Of a stretch of 64,000 bases of DNA, positions 45,737 through 54,761 are shown piece by piece. Origin of the DNA: DATATJ01 sp963789075. Its GTDB lineage: Bacteria > Acidobacteriota > Vicinamibacteria > Vicinamibacterales > CAVVIG01. Numbering within the stretch: the first letter of the stretch is position 1; each line of letters starts with the position of its first letter. The position numbers and the translations under genes are program-made. The stretch is from positions 682,001 to 746,000 of the forward strand of contig CAWBJQ010000014.1 of assembly GCA_963789075.1 (NCBI GenBank). The letters are read 5' to 3'. The notes below the pieces were generated by a model that made no database searches, was not told where the DNA came from, and saw only the letters and a list, made by a program, of their open reading frames with translations.

Positions 45737-46903
45737 ATGGGACTCATCGCCAGCTATAACCTGCGCTCGATGATCGTCCGCAAAGGGACGGCAGCGATGA
45801 CCGCCGGCGGCATCGCGATGGTGGTCGCCGTCTTCGTGATGACGCTCGCGATCGCGCAGGGCTTTCGCGCGACGCTCGTCGCGAGCGGATCGCCGCAGAA
45901 CGCCATCGTGCTGCGCAAAGGCGCCACGGCGGAAACGTTGAGCGCCGTGCCACCCACGGACGTGCCGCTCGTCGAGAGCCTCCCACAGGTGGCGCGCAGC
46001 GCCGACAACAGGCCGTTCGCGTCGCCTGAACTGCTCGTCGCGATCGCGCTGCCACGGCTGTCGGACGCCCAGCCGGCGAACGTTCCGGCGCGCGGCGTCG
46101 GACCCCGGGCGTACGACGTGCGCGACACGCTGAAGATTGTCGAGGGACGCCGCTTTACGCCGGGCACGCGCGAGATCAATGCCGGCCGGCTCGCGGTCGG
46201 TCGCTTCCGCGGGCTGACGCTCGGCAGCGACGTGAAATTTGGCAACGCGACCTGGCACATCGTCGGCATCTTCACCGCCGACGATGCGTCGTTCGAGTCC
46301 GAGGTGTGGGGCGACGTCGATCTCATGAGGCCGGCCTTTCAGCGCACCGGCTATCAATCGATTACCGTCAAGCTCGCGGATCCGTCGATGTTCGATTCGT
46401 TCAAGGCGGCCGTCGAGGCCGATCCGCGCCTGTACCTGGCGCCTCAGCGCGAGCAGGCCTACTACGCCGATCAATCCAAGGCGATGACGACGGTGATTCG
46501 CGTGTTCGGCACCTTCGTCACGCTCATTCTCTCCGTCGGCGCGATGTTCGGCGCGATGAACACGATGTACGCGGCGGTCGCGTATCGAACGCGAGAGATC
46601 GGCACGCTGCGCGCCCTCGGCTTCTCACAATTGCGCATTGTCACGGCGTTTCTGGCCGAGTCGATCGCGCTGGCGCTGGTCGGCGGCGTGATCGGCTGCA
46701 TACTGGCCTTACCCGTACATGGCTTGTCGACCGGCACGACCAACTTTGCGAGCTTTTCAGAGGTCGCCTTCAAGTTCCGTATTACGCCGGCGTTGCTCGC
46801 CGGCGGTCTCCTGTTCGCCGGCCTCATGGGCGCTGCCGGTGGACTCCTGCCCGCGATTCGCGCGGCCCGGATTCCCGTCGCCCGAGCCCTCCGAGAGATC
46901 TGA
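45737..46903 (+). CDS. FtsX/MacB-type ABC permease 2
   Basis: 388 residues, intact, with the same layout as permease 1. TM1 is AAMTAGGIAMVVAVFVMTLA. A periplasmic domain with a MacB-like core (VVEG-like IVEGRRFTPGTREINAG) follows. The C-terminal helices are FGTFVTLILSVGAMFGAMNT, AESIALALVGGVIGCILALP and LLAGGLLFAGLMGAAGGLLP. The coupling helix is YRTREIGTLRALGFSQLR. It ends IRAARIPVARALREI. Confidence 0.92.
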   Translation: MGLIASYNLRSMIVRKGTAAMTAGGIAMVVAVFVMTLAIAQGFRATLVASGSPQNAIVLRKGATAETLSAVPPTDVPLVESLPQVARSADNRPFASPELLVAIALPRLSDAQPANVPARGVGPRAYDVRDTLKIVEGRRFTPGTREINAGRLAVGRFRGLTLGSDVKFGNATWHIVGIFTADDASFESEVWGDVDLMRPAFQRTGYQSITVKLADPSMFDSFKAAVEADPRLYLAPQREQAYYADQSKAMTTVIRVFGTFVTLILSVGAMFGAMNTMYAAVAYRTREIGTLRALGFSQLRIVTAFLAESIALALVGGVIGCILALPVHGLSTGTTNFASFSEVAFKFRITPALLAGGLLFAGLMGAAGGLLPAIRAARIPVARALREI

Positions 46904-46925
46904 TTTGTTGCTGACGATTATTCCG

Positions 46926-47810
46926 ATGGTGGTGTTCTGGCTCGTCCAGGCATCTGTGGTTCTCGTGTTCGCCGTGCCGTTCGCCTGGTCGTTGCTGGCG
47001 CTTTGGGCCGTGTCCCACTTCCTGCGCGCCATCGGCCTCACACTCTGTTTTCACCGCTACTTCGCGCACCGATCGTTTCAGATGAACCGGGTCGCCCGAT
47101 TCGTCTGGACGTTCATCGCCGTGTCCGCGATGCAGAAGGGTCCGCTCTGGTGGGCGGGCCATCACGTGAACCATCACCGGTTCGCCGATCGCGATGGCGA
47201 TCCGCATAGTCCGTCCGTGAGCGGCGTCTACTACGCGCACATCGGCTGGTTCCTGAACGATGCGAAGAACGATCGCCTCGAGCCGTCGAATCCGGTCGTT
47301 CGGGACTTCTCGAAGTTCCCGGAGATTTACTGGCTCGATCGGCTGAACGTGCTGCCGCCATTGGCGCTCGCCGTCGCGATGTACCTGGTGGGCGGCCTGC
47401 CGTGGCTGGTCTGGGGCTTCTGCGTGCCGACGATGACGCTGGCGCACGCGACGTTCGCGATCAACACGGTCAACCACATGTTCGGTTCGCGCCGGTTCGA
47501 GACGCTCGACGAATCGCGCAACAACCCGATCACCGCATTCTTCGCAGCGGGTGAAGGGTGGCACAACAACCACCACCGGTATCAGCGCTCCGCGCGCAAC
47601 GGCTTCTACTGGTGGGAATTCGATCTGACCTGGTACACCATTCGGGCGATGGCCGCCGTGGGGCTTGCGTGGGACCTGCAGGCGGTGCCGACGCGCATCT
47701 ACGAAGAGGCGCGCATGGTCAAGGCCAAGCGCGCCGCACTCAGGGTCCCGAGCATCGTCGACGCCGTGCCGCTGGCGCTCGAGCTCGCCGAAGACATCGA
47801 GTCGGCCTGA
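46926..47810 (+). CDS. Membrane fatty acid (acyl-CoA/acyl-lipid) desaturase
   Basis: 294 residues. The three histidine boxes of delta-9-type desaturases are present: HRYFAH near residue 43, HHVNHHR near 80, and HNNHHRY near 220, with the extra HMFGSRRF segment. Four hydrophobic helices flank them. They bind a di-iron site and introduce a cis double bond into acyl chains. ATG 46926 is used; TTG codons at 46905 and 46908 are in frame and would add seven residues. It follows the permease by 22 nt and may share its transcript. Confidence 0.88.
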   Translation: MVVFWLVQASVVLVFAVPFAWSLLALWAVSHFLRAIGLTLCFHRYFAHRSFQMNRVARFVWTFIAVSAMQKGPLWWAGHHVNHHRFADRDGDPHSPSVSGVYYAHIGWFLNDAKNDRLEPSNPVVRDFSKFPEIYWLDRLNVLPPLALAVAMYLVGGLPWLVWGFCVPTMTLAHATFAINTVNHMFGSRRFETLDESRNNPITAFFAAGEGWHNNHHRYQRSARNGFYWWEFDLTWYTIRAMAAVGLAWDLQAVPTRIYEEARMVKAKRAALRVPSIVDAVPLALELAEDIESA

Positions 47811-47913
47811 TGCACGGTAACAGTTGGAACGCAGTAAATTGCTGAACGCGCAGAGTGAACGAATATCGCTCTGCAGGTCCGGCCAACTCGCCAGTTCGAA
47901 CTGTCAGCTGTCG
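47811..47913. other. Gap between desaturase and nuclease-like gene
   Basis: 103 nt between convergent genes, with weak GAACGCAG and CGCTCTGCAGG words and a GCCAACTCGCCAGTTCGAAC patch of the inverted-word type. No gene is present. Confidence 0.4.
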
Positions 47914-48645
47914 TTAGCCGATCCTGACGTTCGCGACGAGCGGCAGGTGATCGGACGCGACCAGCGCCAGCCGCGTGCGCGGCAGCTCGACGCCGACGAT
48001 CTCCACGCGCCCCGCGTAGTAGATGTGATCGAGGTGCAGGAACGGGAAGAATCCCGGGTACGTGCGCCGCCGCTTCAGGTAATCCCGCAGGTCGACGCTG
48101 TTCAGCTTCTCGCTGAGCAGCGTCGTCGCCAGCCCTTTCATCCACTCGTTGAAGTCGCCGAGCACGATCTTCGGTCCGGTGACGTGGCGATCGGACGACG
48201 ATCGTCGCGAGCCGGTGCGGCCTGATGCCGCCGCTCGAGGATCGCCGTGCCGAGGTGCACGTTGTAGACGTGCAGCGTGCAGCCGCCGACGTCGACGTCG
48301 ACGCGCTGCAGCCGGCGCGGCTCGCAGGTCTTCCACGAGAGATCGTGCTCGATGTGCTCGACGATCGGAAAACGGCTGAGGACGGCGTTGCCGAAGTGGT
48401 GGCCGCGCAGCTGCCGGGCGGGCGCCATCACCCAGCCCATGCCGAGCGCCGCGCCGATCTCTTCCGCGTGGCCGCCGCCTCGGCGGGCCCGGCGCCGACC
48501 ACTTCCTGCAGGGCGATGACGTCGGCGTCGACGCCGCGCAGCACGCGCGGCGATGCGGTCCGGGCGCGTCCGGCCGTCGAGGCCGCGGCAGCGGTGGATG
48601 TTGTAGGTGGCGATGCGCAGCGGAGACCGGCCCGCTGGGACTCAC
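47914..48645 (-). CDS. Endonuclease/exonuclease/phosphatase-family protein (several frame changes)
   Basis: About 240 residues once frames are joined. The order is clear: LRIATYNIHRCRGLDGRTRP (with the Asn-His pair of the fold), VDADVIALQEVVGAG (catalytic Glu), MGWVMAPARQLRGHHFGNAV with LSRFPIVEHIEHDLS, LHVYNVHLGTAI, then LDHIYYAGRVEIVGV and VASDHLPLVANVRIG at the end (Asp-His). At least four frame changes occur, each consistent with one extra base, for example GCC-GCG-C-GTGCTG near 48545. The likely start is GTG 48645. The family includes nucleases and lipid phosphatases; the substrate is unknown. Confidence 0.8.
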   Translation of the reverse strand: MSPSGPVSAAHRHLQHPPLPRPRRPDAPGPHRRACCAASTPTSSPCRKWSAPGPPRRRPRGRDRRGARHGLGDGARPAAARPPLRQRRPQPFSDRRAHRARSLVEDLRAAPAAARRRRRRRLHAARLQRAPRHGDPRAAASGRTGSRRSSSDRHVTGPKIVLGDFNEWMKGLATTLLSEKLNSVDLRDYLKRRRTYPGFFPFLHLDHIYYAGRVEIVGVELPRTRLALVASDHLPLVANVRIG

Positions 48646-48651
48646 TACGCT

Positions 48652-49055
48652 ATGATAGTTCGTGGCTCGCGGGCGCCGGCGAACGGCATCGTCGTCTTGG
48701 CTATTGTCGCGATGGCGATGGCAGGGGCGGCGTGCTCGAAGCCGCCGGCCGATCCGCATGCAGCTCGAGCGCGGGATGCTCACCGTGAGCAACCGGTCGA
48801 CGCACGAGTGGACGCAGCGTGGAGATCTGGCTGAACCGCAGTTACCGGGTGACGGTCGCGTCGATTCCCGCGGGCACGACGTTTCAGGTGCCGCTCGACG
48901 CGTTCGTCGCCGGCTTTGGCCAGCGGTTCGATCCGCGGCACGCGCAGGTGCAGGATCTGCGGTTGAGCGCGACGCTGCCAGACGGGCAGCCGCTGGAATT
49001 GAAGAAGGCATTCACCACGTCCGGTCTGGCCGGTGCGCTCGGAGGTAAACGCTGA
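48652..49055 (+). CDS. Small lipoprotein of unknown function (two frame changes)
   Basis: About 133 residues after correction. The lipoprotein signal NGIVVLAIVAMAMAGAACSK has a lipobox ending AGAAC. The mature part reads MQLERGMLTVSNRSTHEWTQ, then EIWLNRSYRVTVASIPAGTT and LRLSATLPDGQPLELKKAF. The breaks near 48759 and 48820 each fit one extra C (CCG-C-ATG; CAG-C-GTG). It overlaps the next gene by one base. It is divergent from the nuclease-like gene. Confidence 0.7.
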
Positions 49056-49356
49056 TGGCACGCCTGAAGTCGGAAATCGAAGTCACCTGCCCGTGCTGCC
49101 AGTCGACGCTGGTCATCGACGCCAATCTCGGACGCGTCGTGTCGCACCACGAGCCGGACCGCGGGAACAAACCGGAGTTGAGCGATGCGCAGCGGATTCT
49201 CGCGGAGGAGGCGGCGCGGCGCGAGTCGATCTTCCAGCAGTCGGTGAGTCTGAGAAGACGCGCGGCGACGCGCTGTCGCGCCGCTTCGAGGAAGCGCTGA
49301 AGCAGGCGAACCAGGAACCGGTCACCAAGCCGACGCGCGATTTCGATCTCGACTAG
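49055..49356 (+). CDS. Small zinc-ribbon-like protein (frameshifted)
   Basis: About 100 residues. The N-terminus ARLKSEIEVTCPCCQSTLVI has a CPCC knuckle followed by DANLGRVVSHHEPD. The middle is helical (LSDAQRILAEEAARRESIFQ), and the tail TRGDALSRRFEEALKQANQE to DFDLD lies in another frame. This break near 49245 is net +2 or -1, so it is either two extra bases or one missing base. The function is unknown. Confidence 0.65.
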
Positions 49357-49363
49357 AAGACTT

Positions 49364-50068
49364 TCACGCGACACGAAGAGCTCCGCTTTTCAAGCCTTCG
49401 CCACTCGGCGGAAGGTCGGTCCATCGTTCGCGGCCGCGGTAGAAGATCGGTTTCTTGCCGGGGTTCGCGGCTCTGAACGCTCGATAACGCGCGCGCAGCC
49501 GGTCTACCCGGGCGTCGGACGACGCGATGCGGCGGTGCGGGATAGTCGAGCAGCATGCGCTCGACCTTCCAGACGTTCGTCGTCGCCAGCGCGCCAGTCG
49601 TAGGCGCCCATTTCTCTCGCGAGATCGACGACGGCGTAGCCGGTGACGCGTCCGGTGAAGTCGACGTACGGATCGACAGTAGCTGAGCGCGAGCGCGCGC
49701 GGCGTGGCGAACACCGGCTTGCGTCCGTGCAGGCCCGGGATCGCGCGAGCGCGCGATCGATCCCCAGCGGCCGTGCTGCTGGTAGACGAACAATCACGTG
49801 ATCGAGCTGGTCGATCGACTCGAAGCTGAGCACCAGCGGCGGGATACCCGTGTTGTTCGAGGACGACGGCCGCGAAGAGCGCCGCTTCGAGGCAGTGCGC
49901 GCAGCCGTGCCGGACGACGCCGCGGAAGCTGCGGAGCGTGGCGCGTCCGCCCGGCTCCTGGTTGTACGGCAGCGCGTTCAGGTAGCGCTGGACGGCCAGC
50001 GGCGTCCGCAGCCGCGCGATCAGCCGGCGCTCGCGCCGGTGAGAAAGCGGACGCGGCAGTCGATTCAC
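49364..50068 (-). CDS. Transglutaminase-like superfamily protein (about six frame changes)
   Basis: About 233 residues when joined. Pieces in order: LARLRTPLAVQRYLNALPYN-type start, FRGVVRHGCAHCLEAALFAA with a candidate nucleophilic Cys, VLSFESIDQLDHVI (candidate His) and FVYQQHGRWGSIARSRDPG. Then come LHGRKPVFATPRALALSY, FDPYVDFTGRVTGYAVVDLA (candidate Asp), a lost-frame segment, and NPGKKPIFYRGRERWTDLPP. Each step moves the frame by one extra base. It starts with GTG overlapping the stop of the SCO gene. The enzyme activity is unproven. Confidence 0.6.
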   Translation of the reverse strand: MNRLPRPLSHRRERRLIARLRTPLAVQRYLNALPYNQEPGGRATLRSFRGVVRHGCAHCLEAALFAAVVLEQHGYPAAGAQLRVDRPARSRDCSSTSSTAAGDRSRARAIPGLHGRKPVFATPRALALSYCRSVRRLHRTRHRLRRRRSRERNGRLRLARWRRRTSGRSSACCSTIPHRRIASSDARVDRLRARYRAFRAANPGKKPIFYRGRERWTDLPPSGEGLKSGALRVA

Positions 50069-50954
50069 CGTTCATCAGGCCCTTCAAGTCGGCGAGGAGC
50101 CTGGTCGGGCGTCCACTCGTTGCCGGTGTAGATCTTGACCAGCGTGCCGTCGGCGTCGACGATCGCCGTGCGCAGGTTGTGCGTGATGTCGCGCGGATCG
50201 TTCACCGCGCGCGCGACCTGGACGCCGAATCGCGACGCGAACTGATCGATGTCGTCGCGATCGCCGGTGAGAAACGTCCACACGCGGCGGATCGGCTCCC
50301 AGCGTCTCGCGCGTGCTGCTTCAGCACGGCCGGCGTGTCGACGTGCGGGTCGAAGCTGACGCTGACCAGCTGCACGCGACCCTTGAGTCTCGCCAGCGAC
50401 GGATCCGTCTGCAGCTTCTTCTGCACGCCGCGAAATTCCGATCCATCAGCGGACAGAACGTCGGCATCGGACACTTCGTGTAGATGAACGTCACGACCGT
50501 CGGCGCGCCCTTGAACGCGGCGAACGCGCGCTTCCGTCCGTCCTGATCGACGAACTGCCCGTCGGGCACTGCGTCACCAGGTTTGAGCAGCTCGAATGCC
50601 CGACGGCGCCGCTCCTGCGTCGTCGGCCACTGTCGGCGGCTTCTCGAGCGGCGCCGTGCCGACCTTCTTGATCGCGCTCACGTACGCGGTGTTCGACTCG
50701 ACGACGAGCTGCGCGTTGATGAGATCGCCGGGCGCGATGCCCTCGAGCAGCTTCACATCTCTCACTTCGTAGGGCATCGTCATCGCCGGCATGAAGCCCT
50801 TGACCTCCTCGTCCTTGATCTCGACCAGCTTTCGCTCCGGGTGAACCGCGAGCACCTGACCCTGCAGCGTGAAGACGCGCTGATCGGTCTTGGTGCGCGC
50901 ACGCGCCAGCCGCGAGCGCCAGACCGAGCAAGAAAACGATATGAGTGCGCATGA
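50065..50954 (-). CDS. CusF-like domain fused to SCO1/SenC copper protein (frameshifted)
   Basis: About 290 residues. A lipoprotein signal (FLLGLALAAGACAHQ) is followed by a CusF-type copper-binding domain (LAVHPERKLVEIKDEEVKGF then MPAMTMPYEVRDVKLLEGIA, with the Met and Trp-like pocket residues). The SCO domain has TVVTFIYTKCPMPTFCPLMD (CxxxC copper/thiol site), LVSVSFDPHVDTPAVLKQHA and FLTGDRDDIDQFASRFGV. At least four frame changes fit single extra bases. It probably delivers copper to, or reduces, the CuA site of cytochrome oxidase, with the CusF part as an extra metallochaperone; this is inferred from families. Confidence 0.8.
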
Positions 50955-50976
50955 ATCCTAGTTTACAGTCAACACC

Positions 50977-51681
50977 ATGATTTGGATTGGCACGTCCGGC
51001 TACAACTACCCCGAGTGGAAGGGCAGCTTCTATCCCGTCGGACGCTGCCCACGGCCAAGATGCTGCCCTATTACGCGGAGCGGTTCCCGACTGTCGAGAT
51101 CAACTACACGTTCTACCGGATGCCGACCGAAAAGCTGGTCGCCGGCTGGGCGGCCCACACGCCGTCGCCGTACAAGCTCACGCTGAAGGCGCCGCGGCGC
51201 ATCACCCACGACAGCCGGCTGAAGAACTGCGGTGATCTGGTGAAGGGGTTCTGCGCGGTCGCCGGCACGCTCGACGACAAGCTGGGCGCGCTGCTGTTTC
51301 AGCTGCCGCCGAGCACGAAGAAGGATCTCGCCGATCTTCGACGCGTTCCTGGACGAGCTCCCGCCAAAAGTCTGCGCGGCATTCGAGTTCCGCCATGCTT
51401 CCTGGTTCGACGATGACGTGTTCGAGCGGTTGAGCAAGCGCAACCTGGCTCTCTGCGTCGCCGACAGCGAGAAGCTGTCAGCGCCGGTGCGCGTCACGGC
51501 GGACTACGCGTACTTCCGCCTGCGCGACGAAGGCTACACGCCCGACGACATCGCGCGCTGGGCCGACACGATTGCGCGCGACACCGCGTCGTGCCGCGAC
51601 GTCTTCGTCTACTTCAAACACGAGGAGGAGGGCAAGGGCCCCGAGCTCGCCGCGCTCCTGCGCCAGCGGCTCGGCGTCTGA
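50977..51681 (+). CDS. DUF72 (YecE-like) protein (three frame changes)
   Basis: About 234 residues in a TIM-barrel-like family of unknown function. It begins MIWIGTSGYNYPEWKGSFYP. After two extra bases near 51030-51050 it continues AKMLPYYAERFPTVEINYTF and YRMPTEKLVAGWAAHTP. After one near 51330 it reads FLDELPPKVCAAFEFRHASW. It ends DVFVYFKHEEEGKGPELAAL. All landmark segments of DUF72 are present. Confidence 0.85.
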
Positions 51682-51696
51682 CCCTCCGATGGACCC

Positions 51697-53242
51697 ATGA
51701 CCGAACCCTTCATCATCGCCAGGACCGCCGCCGGCCAGTCGATCGGCTTCGCGCCCGCGCTCGCCAATCGCCACGGCCTGATCACAGGCGCGACCGGCAC
51801 CGGCAAGACCGTGACGCTGCAAGTGCTCGTTGATCATTTTTCGAGGCTCGGCGTCCCCAGCTTCGTCGCCGATGTCAAAGGCGATCTGTCCGGCCTCGCC
51901 GCCGCTGGCGTGTCATCGCCGAAGCTCGCCGAGCGCTTGAAGACCACCGGCATCGCCGCGCCGGAATGGCATGCGAACCCGGTCGTGTTCTGGGACGTGT
52001 TTGGCAAGCGCGGCACACCGGTTCGCGCGACGATTTCCGATCTCGGCCCGCTGCTGCTCGGCCGGCTCTTCGGCTTGAACCCGACCCAGCAGGGCGTGTT
52101 GACGCTCGCCTTCAAGATCGCAGACGACTCGGGACTGCTTCTGCTCGATCTGAAGGATCTGCGCGCCATGCTGCAGTTCACCGGCGACAATGCGCGCCAG
52201 TTCACGACCGAATACGGCAACATCTCGATCGCGTCGATCGGCGCGATCCAGCGTGCGCTCCTCGAGGTCGAGCAGCAGGGCGGCGACGCCTTCTTCGGCG
52301 AGCCGATGCTCGACGTGGACGACCTGCTCCAGACGGACGCCGCCGGCCACGGCATCGTCAACGTGCTCGTCGCTGACGAGCTCGTGCGATCGCCGAAAGT
52401 GTATTCGACGTTTCTGCTCTGGATGCTCTCCGAGCTGTTCGAACGGCTGCCGGAGGTGGGCGATCCCGACAAGCCGACCATCGTCTTTTTCTTCGACGAG
52501 GCGCATCTGCTCTTCGCCGACGCGCCTCCGTCGCTGCTCGAGAAAGTGGAGCAGGTCGTGCGGCTGATTCGCTCCAAGGGCGTCGGCGTCTATTTCATCA
52601 CGCAGAATCCGGCGGACATTCCCGAGACGGTCCTCGGACAGCTCGGCAACCGCGTGCAGCACGCGCTGCGCGCGTTCACCCCGCACGATCAGAAGGCGGT
52701 GAAGACCGCCGCCGACACGCTCCGGCCCAACCCGGCGCTCGACATCGGCCGAGCGATCACCGAGCTGGCGGTGGGCGAGGCGCTGATCTCGCTGCTCGAC
52801 GCGAAGGGCACGCCGGCGATCACGGAGCGCGCGTGGGTCGTGCCGCCCGCCTCCCGCATCGGTCCGATCACGGACGCCGAGCGCGACGCGGTCCGCAAAG
52901 CCTCCGCCGCATCCTACGGTCAGTACGACCAGACCGTCGATCGCGAGTCCGCGTACGAGAAGCTGAAAGCGCGGACGATGGACAAAGGGCAGATCGGGCA
53001 GGTCGGGCAGGTCAGGGCAGGCTGGGCAGGCGGGACAGGTGGGGCAGGCAGGAACAGGAGGTTCGGGTCTTGCCGATGCATTGTCCTCGATCCTTCTCGG
53101 ATCGACCGGTCCGCGCGGCGGGCACCACGACGGCTTGTTGCAATCGGCGGCGAAGAGCGCGGCGCGATCGATGGGCTCAGGCGTGGGCCGCGCGATTCTT
53201 CGCGGCGCGCTCGGCTCGATTCTCGGCGGCCGCAGCCGCTAG
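51697..53242 (+). CDS. HerA/DUF853-type ATPase
   Basis: About 514 residues. Walker A is ITGATGTGKTVTLQVLVDHF near residue 30, Walker B PTIVFFFDEAHLLF near 265, and the arginine-finger/sensor segment is GVYFITQNPADIPETVLGQL. Proteins of this family resemble HerA-type DNA translocases; their role is unknown. Near residue 430 the coding sequence enters a GGGCAGG array (52986-53060) that encodes a Gly/Gln/Ala-rich linker, and one extra base there shifts the frame before the tail (GLADALSSILLGSTGPRGGH to ILGGRSR). Confidence 0.85.
52986..53060. repeat. GGGCAGG heptamer array inside the ATPase gene
   Basis: About ten degenerate GGGCAGN words, including GGGCAGATCGGGCAGGTC and GGGCAGGCGGGACAGG, encode a low-complexity GQxGQ/AG linker. 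It is the same word as at 19441-19536. A 7-nt unit in coding DNA changes frame unless unit number changes in threes; the observed frame shift falls here. Confidence 0.7.
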
Positions 53243-53332
53243 AGTAGTTGCACAATTAACTTTTGCAACGTGTTCTTAGGCGAGTGTGCAAGTGCGACGG
53301 CTTCAGCCGCGCGCGACCGCGTTCGCTTTTCG

Positions 53333-54761
53333 TTACCGCGCGTCTTGGAGCGACACCGGCCGAAAATAGGATCCCATCAGCGTGCGTGTCCACCATGCCC
53401 CGGTCCTGCGCCGCTCCTCAGGCGTCGTGAAGTGGTACTCGTAAAACTGCGCACGGATGTAGCGCGGCGGGCGATCAGGGAACGGATTGGTCCGTAGCAG
53501 ACCGAGCGTGCTCGCGTCGCCCTGGAGCAGCTTGAGCAGCAGCGCTGAAAACCACGGATGCTCATTCGGGCTCGACATCGCCGCGAACCACATCAACCAA
53601 TCCAGACGCAAGTGATAGGGCGCCACCTGCGGCGGGCGGTGCCGGGGATCGCCGGGCTTCCCTTTGAACTCGTACGCGCGCCACGTACTCCGCTCCGAGG
53701 GAGTCGCGTCGTCGGTGCCTTCAATCACGATTTCATCGCGTGTTCGCGTGACGCTGCCGAATGCCCCGTACGTGTTGACGAGCTGCAGCGGCGTGTACGA
53801 CGTGTTCATGACCTGATCGGGCGACAGCATGTTCAGCGTCGGATTGATGCTGAGAAAGACGACCAGCGCAGCCAGGACGTACACGGCCGCCTGATAGACC
53901 GTTGACTCGGCGGCCAGCGCCGGTTGTCCCACAGGTAGCCACTCGAGCCAGCGATCGTCGATGGTCGGGATCGCGAGCACGATGGTCAGCCAGTTCAACC
54001 ACGAAAGGTTGCCGCTCGCGATCAACGTGAGCTGAAACACGATCGTGATGATTCCTGCCACGGAACAAATGGGCTGCGGCAGAAAGTATCCGAATGGTAC
54101 GACCAGCTCGACGAAATGGTTGAAGCCGACGCCCCCGTGCAGCACGCTCTTCGGCAGCCAGTGAAAATACCAGCTGAGGGGATTGGGCATCGGCTGCGTT
54201 TCGAAGTAGTAGTCGAGACAGGTAAGGCGGCGCCAGCATGGGTCGCCGCGCAGCTTGATCAATCCTGCGCCGAACATGATCCGGAACAGTACCCACCGCA
54301 GCAGGAGCGTATGAATGAAGTTCGGCTGGCTGCCGCTGGCGCCAAGGAAGATCGCCAGGAATCCCGTTTCGAGCAGCAGCGATTCCCACCCGAAGGCGTA
54401 AAACGTCTGGCCGACGTTGACGAAAGAAAGGTACAGAACCCATAGCGTTCCCCACGCCAAGGCTGACGCGAGCCATCCGCGCTGCCCCGGGTAGCCCGTG
54501 AGCACGACGCAAGAGACCCCGACACCGATCCAGGCTGCCGCCCGGAACGCCATGTCGGTCGGCATCAAATAGAAGAGACTGGGCGAGGCGCGAAACGGCA
54601 CGACGCCGACGAAGGAGCTGACCGGCAGCAGACCGCGCGTTCCAAGCAGTGGAACGAACTGGTTGGCCGCGTCGATGAATGCGACCAGATACATCAGCGC
54701 GAGCGCGCGCTCGAAGAGGAATCGAGAGTAACCAGTACACAAAATGGCCTCTAGCAAGCAT
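53333..54761 (-). CDS. Lipase maturation factor (LMF1-like) family protein
   Basis: About 475 residues, polytopic. It has NQFVPLLGTRGLLPVSSFVG, LWVLYLSFVNVGQTFYAFGW (a hallmark), ESLLLETGFLAIFLGAS, LLRWVLFRIMFGAGLIKLRG and DPCWRRLTCLDYYFETQPMP. The soluble C-terminal domain follows (TWRAYEFKGKPGDPRHRPPQ, VAPYHLRLDWLMWFAAMS). The N-terminus seems to contain one extra base: ATG 54761 would give MLARGHFVYWL, then SRFLFERALALMYLVAF. In animals the family helps lipases fold; the bacterial role is unknown. The start overlaps the divergent oxidoreductase start. Confidence 0.85.
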
